NCBI GenBank assembly: GCA_002307095.1
Contig: DBTO01000060.1
Coordinates: 1 to 9,118 of the forward strand
Length of the DNA stretch: 9,118 nucleotides
Direction: 5' to 3'
DNA from: Sulfurospirillum sp. UBA1314
Lineage (GTDB): Bacteria; Campylobacterota; Campylobacteria; Campylobacterales; Sulfurospirillaceae
Shown here: positions 5,425-9,118 of the stretch, piece after piece
Layout of the letters: each line of letters opens with the position of its first letter
Position numbering within the stretch: the first letter of the stretch is position 1
Program-made: the position numbers and the translations under genes
Notes under the pieces: model-generated
Database searches by the model: none
Seen by the model: the letters and a program-made list of their open reading frames with translations, nothing else
What the model was told of the DNA's origin: nothing

Positions 5425-8332
5425 TACTTATCTCCTCACTTAAGCGCTCCAAATGGTGCAATGCTGCTTCAAAATCAAACTGTTTGCACGCTAAAAGAAG
5501 CGTTTTAAAGGTTTCACTCTTTGCAATATCATCATGCTGAGCTAATGTGTCTAACAGAAGATTGATTTTAGAGACATTGGAGAGCGTGAGTGCTGTTTGA
5601 AGCTCAATCAACGAGCACTCAAACGCCTTTTTTTCATCCATCGAAAACAAGGGTTGAGGACTTATTTCATCGCTCTGCGGCTGGCGTTTTTCATATGTAT
5701 CACGCAACAGACTCATCAGTGCCTCATGCTCACAAAGAACACTCTCTAAGGGAAGATTGTCGAAACGATGGTACTCTTTTAAACACTGCTCTAGCGCACT
5801 AAGGCTCTGTTCTAAACGCTCCACACCGATGGTTCCACACAGTCCTTTATTGGTATGTACATAATCGATGAGTGTGTTCATCTCTTGCTTCTCAATGAGA
5901 AGATGAAGCTTTTGGGGAAGCTCTAGATACGTTTTAAAAAAACTTACAAAGAGTTTTTGCCATAGCGCCTCTTTGCCTCCCAATCGTTTAATCGCTTCAT
6001 CTTTCGCAAAAAGTGCCAAGTGCTCTTTCACAACAGTTAAAGTCTGTTTGGGAGGAGTTGGAATGTTTACATGTAAAGCTTCTAAGAGTGTGCCATAAAA
6101 ATCTTCCACTTCAAAAGGTTTTCCAATGTGCGCATCCATTCCTGCACCAAGACATTTTTCAATATCTTGAATCATCACATTGGCGGTCATCGCGACAATC
6201 GGTGTTAGGACATTAAGCTCATTGCGGATCATGCGCGTGGCTTCAAAACCATCCATAATCGGCATCTGTACATCCATCAAGATCAGATCAAACGGGTGCA
6301 TCTGCCCTTGGATCATCGTGACCGCTTCCAAGCCATTACGTGCCGTGAAAACTTGCGCATGCGTCTCTTTGAGAAGGTAGGTCGCAACTTCAAGGTTAAT
6401 GTCATTGTCTTCCACAATCAAAATACGTTTAGAAGAGAGATCAATCTTGGAAGAATCAAACAGTGGCGTTGAAACATTAATGGGACATACGCTAACCAAT
6501 TCATCATAAAGCATCGAAGGATTAATCGGTTTTTTCAAAACGGCGTGTACACCCGTGCTTAAAATACGCGCTTGGAGATCTTCATCACTGTTTGAAACCA
6601 TCATTAAAAAAGGCGGTAGCGCTTCAAATCCAAGGGTATCCAATAAGCGTGTGTAAAGTGCTATTCCATTGGTTTTTTTGCCAAGTTCATACTCTAAAAT
6701 CGCCACATGAAACACTTCATCATGCGCTTGAATTTTAGAGGCAATCGCATCACTGCTTTTGCAGGCTGTTACAAAAAAACCAAAAGAGCGAATCATATCG
6801 CACAGCGCTTCACTCACTTTTTTCTGATCAGAAATGACCAAAATAGAGAGGGGTGCATACCCACTTTTGCCGTTTTCTTGCTGTACTTCGACCCCTTTGG
6901 CTAAAGGAAGTGTCACGGTCAAACTAAAAAGACTGCCTCTGCCCTCTTCGCTCTCTAAGCTAATGCGTCCTTGCATCATTTCAGCAAGCTGTGTGCAGAT
7001 GTAAAGCCCAAGCCCCGTTCCACCGTGTTTACGCGTAATGGAGGCGTCTAGTTGACCAAACGCCTTAAATAAAAGGGATTGTTTCTCTTGAGCGATGCCT
7101 ACGCCACTGTCTCTGACGTGAAAGGTAAGCGTACTCGTATGCTCAATATGTATTTGTTCTTCAACACTTAAAAAAACAGCGCCCTCTTTGGTAAATTTAA
7201 TCGCATTGCTTAAAAAATTGTTGACAATCTGCATCAATTTGCACGGATCGCCCTTAAAAAAGCGGTTGGTTTCCACAAAGTCACACTGAAAATCGATTCC
7301 CTTCTCTTTGGCAAGTACGGAGAAGATCGAGCAGCTTTTTTTAAGCTCTTTGTGCAGATCAAAGGCGATGGATTCAACCTCCATTTTGCCCGCTTCAATT
7401 TTGGAAAAATCCAAAATATCGTTGATAATACGAAGCAGAACCGAAGAAGCCTCTTTGATTTTTCCTACGTAACTTGCTTGCACTGTATTCATCGCTGTTT
7501 TACTCATCAAATGCGACATTCCCATAATGGCATTCATGGGTGTACGAATTTCATGGCTCATGTTGGCTAAAAATTCAGACTTATAGCGACTCGCATCTTC
7601 AAGCTCTTTGGTGCGCTGTTTTACTTTTTCATCAAGTATCTCATTTTCATGTTTGAGTGTTTCAAAAAAGCTTTTGAGCTTGATACGTGTCTTATCCAGT
7701 GCAAAGCCAAGGGTTCCAATCTCGTCGTTTTCATCCCAAAGAAAAGGCTCATCCAGTTTCTGCTGTGCTAAAAGAGTTGAGTGCTCCACCAAACGGCGAA
7801 TCGGTCGGATAATTTTATAGTAATAAATCCACGCAATCACTGCAATTAAAAGAAGCAGTTGCAAAAAGATCATGCCACCAAAAAGCGCCATATCGGAGAG
7901 TATAGAATCCACAAGATTTTGACGTTTAAAGCCCATTTCCACTGTGCCAATCATCACGCCATCTTTTTCCAATATCTTATTTAAAAAGAGTGTGTCATCG
8001 TTGTTGGAAATCTTCTCTTTCTTGTCCCATCCTAAAAAAAGCTTATCGTCACTGTCTTTGACATACACAAACTGAACACTCGGATCAAGCAGGAGTTGAT
8101 CAAGCATTTTTTGCCCTAGTTCGGGGTAAAAGTTCCATAAAGATTCGATAAAAATAGCAGAAGAGAGATTGAATTTTTTGGTGTTGAGTGCGGTAAACGT
8201 TTCTTGTTTATTTTTGTAGGTACTATTGACATACGTTAACACAACAAGAGGTAGCGGCAACAGCAGTGAGATAATAATCATCACGGCTAAAGCCTGCAGC
8301 AAGGAGACACGGTACAACATCGCTCTAATCAT
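5417..8332 (-). CDS. hybrid sensor histidine kinase with two REC domains and Hpt
   Basis: This protein has 971 residues from the ATG at 8332. Order: transmembrane helix (about 13-35), a short periplasmic sensor (36-148), second helix (149-172), HAMP (173-225), HisKA with phospho-acceptor H260 in SHEIRTP, HATPase_c with N376 in the N-box, DSGVGIA from D408, and GGTGLGL. A first REC (about 495-615) has Glu at 547 where the phospho-acceptor Asp should be. The second, intact REC (about 635-755) has D687 in MDVQMP, T716 and K738. An Hpt domain follows with H826 in HTNKG, then a helical tail of about 90 residues. The architecture implies a His-Asp-His-Asp relay ending on the neighbouring HD-GYP regulator, whose start lies eight bases inside this gene. 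I preferred ATG 8332 to the in-frame TTG at 8338 because GAAAGAG sits nine bases ahead of the ATG and too close to the TTG. A palindromic motif copy at 6066-6077 falls in the linker between REC2 and Hpt. Confidence 0.93.
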   Translation of the reverse strand: MIRAMLYRVSLLQALAVMIIISLLLPLPLVVLTYVNSTYKNKQETFTALNTKKFNLSSAIFIESLWNFYPELGQKMLDQLLLDPSVQFVYVKDSDDKLFLGWDKKEKISNNDDTLFLNKILEKDGVMIGTVEMGFKRQNLVDSILSDMALFGGMIFLQLLLLIAVIAWIYYYKIIRPIRRLVEHSTLLAQQKLDEPFLWDENDEIGTLGFALDKTRIKLKSFFETLKHENEILDEKVKQRTKELEDASRYKSEFLANMSHEIRTPMNAIMGMSHLMSKTAMNTVQASYVGKIKEASSVLLRIINDILDFSKIEAGKMEVESIAFDLHKELKKSCSIFSVLAKEKGIDFQCDFVETNRFFKGDPCKLMQIVNNFLSNAIKFTKEGAVFLSVEEQIHIEHTSTLTFHVRDSGVGIAQEKQSLLFKAFGQLDASITRKHGGTGLGLYICTQLAEMMQGRISLESEEGRGSLFSLTVTLPLAKGVEVQQENGKSGYAPLSILVISDQKKVSEALCDMIRSFGFFVTACKSSDAIASKIQAHDEVFHVAILEYELGKKTNGIALYTRLLDTLGFEALPPFLMMVSNSDEDLQARILSTGVHAVLKKPINPSMLYDELVSVCPINVSTPLFDSSKIDLSSKRILIVEDNDINLEVATYLLKETHAQVFTARNGLEAVTMIQGQMHPFDLILMDVQMPIMDGFEATRMIRNELNVLTPIVAMTANVMIQDIEKCLGAGMDAHIGKPFEVEDFYGTLLEALHVNIPTPPKQTLTVVKEHLALFAKDEAIKRLGGKEALWQKLFVSFFKTYLELPQKLHLLIEKQEMNTLIDYVHTNKGLCGTIGVERLEQSLSALEQCLKEYHRFDNLPLESVLCEHEALMSLLRDTYEKRQPQSDEISPQPLFSMDEKKAFECSLIELQTALTLSNVSKINLLLDTLAQHDDIAKSETFKTLLLACKQFDFEAALHHLERLSEEISNG
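6066..6077. repeat. palindromic motif TTTACATGTAAA, copy 3
   Basis: A twelve-base perfect palindrome inside the hybrid kinase gene, encoding Leu-His-Val in the variable linker between the second receiver domain and the Hpt domain. Confidence 0.65.
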
Positions 8333-8429
8333 TTTCAAGGACTCTTTCTAAAGCTATTTTACGACATCTGCAACAAAGGCATTAAAGCTTATAGACCCTA
8401 TCAGGAAGCAATAAACGAAGTCAACGTAA

Positions 8430-8459
8430 ACTATAACATTTTCAAATCGCCCTTGTCAA
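8430..8459 (-). promoter_or_regulatory. sigma-70-type promoter of the sensor operon
   Basis: On the minus strand a perfect TTGACA (+ strand 8454-8459) is followed after 18 bases by TATAGT (8430-8435). Transcription would start near 8423, leaving a leader of about 90 bases before the kinase ATG. The -35 begins two bases after the stop of the beta-CASP gene. No terminator hairpin with a T-run was seen between the two genes, so some read-through from upstream is also possible. Confidence 0.6.
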
Positions 8460-8461
8460 TT

Positions 8462-9118
8462 TTAAAGGTAAATTGTTTCTGCTTTTTTGACAATATGCAC
8501 CTTACTTTCGGTGTTTTCTTTCAAATACGCTTTAAAAAGCTCCATTTTGTCCACTTCCCCGTGAATCAGATAGATGGTTTGAAGTCCTTGAATCTGCTTA
8601 ACCCAAGCGAGCATATCAGCCCTATCGGCATGGGCTGAGAGACCATTAATCGTATAGATTTTGGCACGTACCTTGATATCCTCACCGTAAATGCGAATAA
8701 AGGGCTCTTTATCAATGATATCACGCCCCAATGTACCTTTGACTTGAAATCCCACAAAGATAACCGCATTTTTAGGATTCCAGATACGTTGTTTGAGATG
8801 ATGCAACACGCGCCCACCCGTACACATGCCACTTCCTGCGATGATAATGGCACGTTTATCGACATCATTGATCGTTACAGAGTCTTTGCGGCGCGGTGTA
8901 TGTTTGAGTTGCGGAAAGGCAAAAGGGTCATCGCCTAAGCTTACATGTAAACCTACGGTTTGGTTCATTTGTGCAGGGTATTTTTGGTAGATTTTGGTTG
9001 CTTCAATGGCTAATGGGCTGTCTAAAAAGACGTGACAATTGTGCAAAAGCCCCTCTTGATTCATCTGATGCAGTAGCCATAAAATCTCTTGAGTTCGCTC
9101 CAATGCAAAGGAAGGAAT
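8462..9118 (-). CDS. metallo-beta-lactamase/beta-CASP ribonuclease, C-terminal part; 5' end outside window
   Basis: The frame is open from the right edge (reading IPSFALERTQE) to the TAA at 8464-8462, giving 218 visible residues. The visible part carries the beta-CASP signatures of RNA-processing metallo-beta-lactamases: the (I)PSFALERTQE strand, VFLDSPLAIEAT, IIIAGSGMCTGGRVLHHL, then the late MBL and RMMBL motifs SAHADRADML and YLIHGEVDKM. The first zinc-binding motif (HxHxDH) is upstream, outside the window. Family members are zinc-dependent endo/exoribonucleases related to the CPSF-73 (Ysh1) type and usually about 450-470 residues, so roughly half is visible. It acts in the cytoplasm; the RNA targets cannot be inferred. 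An internal TTG at 9103 is not the start, because conserved sequence continues upstream of it. The palindromic motif at 8941-8950 encodes Leu-His-Val in this gene. Confidence 0.9.
   Translation of the reverse strand: MPSFALERTQEILWLLHQMNQEGLLHNCHVFLDSPLAIEATKIYQKYPAQMNQTVGLHVSLGDDPFAFPQLKHTPRRKDSVTINDVDKRAIIIAGSGMCTGGRVLHHLKQRIWNPKNAVIFVGFQVKGTLGRDIIDKEPFIRIYGEDIKVRAKIYTINGLSAHADRADMLAWVKQIQGLQTIYLIHGEVDKMELFKAYLKENTESKVHIVKKAETIYL
8941..8950. repeat. palindromic motif TTACATGTAA, copy 4
   Basis: A ten-base perfect palindrome inside the beta-CASP gene, again in the Leu-His-Val frame, located in the beta-CASP insert between the SPLA and GSGMCTGG motifs. Confidence 0.65.

Noticed and set aside
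5417..8338. TTG at 8338 as the kinase start
   Set aside because: The only purine-rich ribosome binding site is three bases from the TTG but nine bases from the in-frame ATG at 8332, which is therefore preferred; the difference is two residues.
8376..8402. Interrupted hairpin (GCTT/AAGC and ATAG/CTAT arms) in the leader of the kinase operon
   Set aside because: The stem is short and interrupted, with no T-run and no match to a known riboswitch; a leader of about 90 bases alone is not evidence of one.
1..9118. CRISPR arrays, insertion sequences, tRNA or rRNA genes
   Set aside because: No regularly spaced repeats, transposase or integrase motifs, terminal inverted repeats, or tRNA-like cloverleaf sequences were seen on either strand.

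Overview
The window looks like chromosomal DNA from a free-living, motile member of the Campylobacterota (epsilon-proteobacteria), most likely Sulfurospirillum-like. This is an inference from the moderately AT-rich composition, the AAGGA-type ribosome binding sites, the large hybrid sensor kinase with an HD-GYP partner, and the style of the small periplasmic and flagellar-type proteins. No marker gene here settles the genus.

Left zone (about 1-3260, + strand, very AT-rich). It opens inside the C-terminal half of an M23 (LytM) peptidoglycan endopeptidase. Its stop overlaps, as ATGA, the start of a gene for an exported protein of unknown function. Three small, mutually unrelated lipoprotein genes follow, each with its own ribosome binding site; one resembles DUF4823 proteins. 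A DUF805 membrane protein comes next. The pairing of a cell-wall hydrolase with an exported protein in a translationally coupled pair is what an antibacterial effector and its immunity protein would look like, but the effector's N-terminus lies outside the window. Between 3109 and 3259 there is a short, apparently frameshifted coding remnant.

Middle (3320-3720). A strong hairpin at 3322-3356 probably ends a minus-strand gene for a miniature flagellar rod/hook-type protein of 93 residues. That protein has the N- and C-terminal D0-like helices but no middle domain.

Right zone (3722-8339, - strand, higher GC). Three overlapping genes form an operon, transcribed right to left from a good sigma-70-type promoter at 8430-8459: a hybrid histidine kinase (HAMP, HisKA, HATPase, degenerate REC, intact REC, Hpt), a REC/HD-GYP response regulator predicted to degrade cyclic di-GMP, and a periplasmic family-3 solute-binding protein with no transporter genes beside it. 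Together they read as a phosphorelay that senses a small periplasmic ligand and lowers cyclic di-GMP. Upstream of this operon, and running off the window, is the C-terminal part of a metallo-beta-lactamase/beta-CASP ribonuclease.

Across the whole window a palindrome with core TTACATGTAA occurs four times. One copy is intergenic. The other three lie in the three minus-strand genes for the solute-binding protein, the kinase and the beta-CASP protein, always read as Leu-His-Val. This spacing and frame suggest a genome-wide DNA motif and not a property of any one gene.
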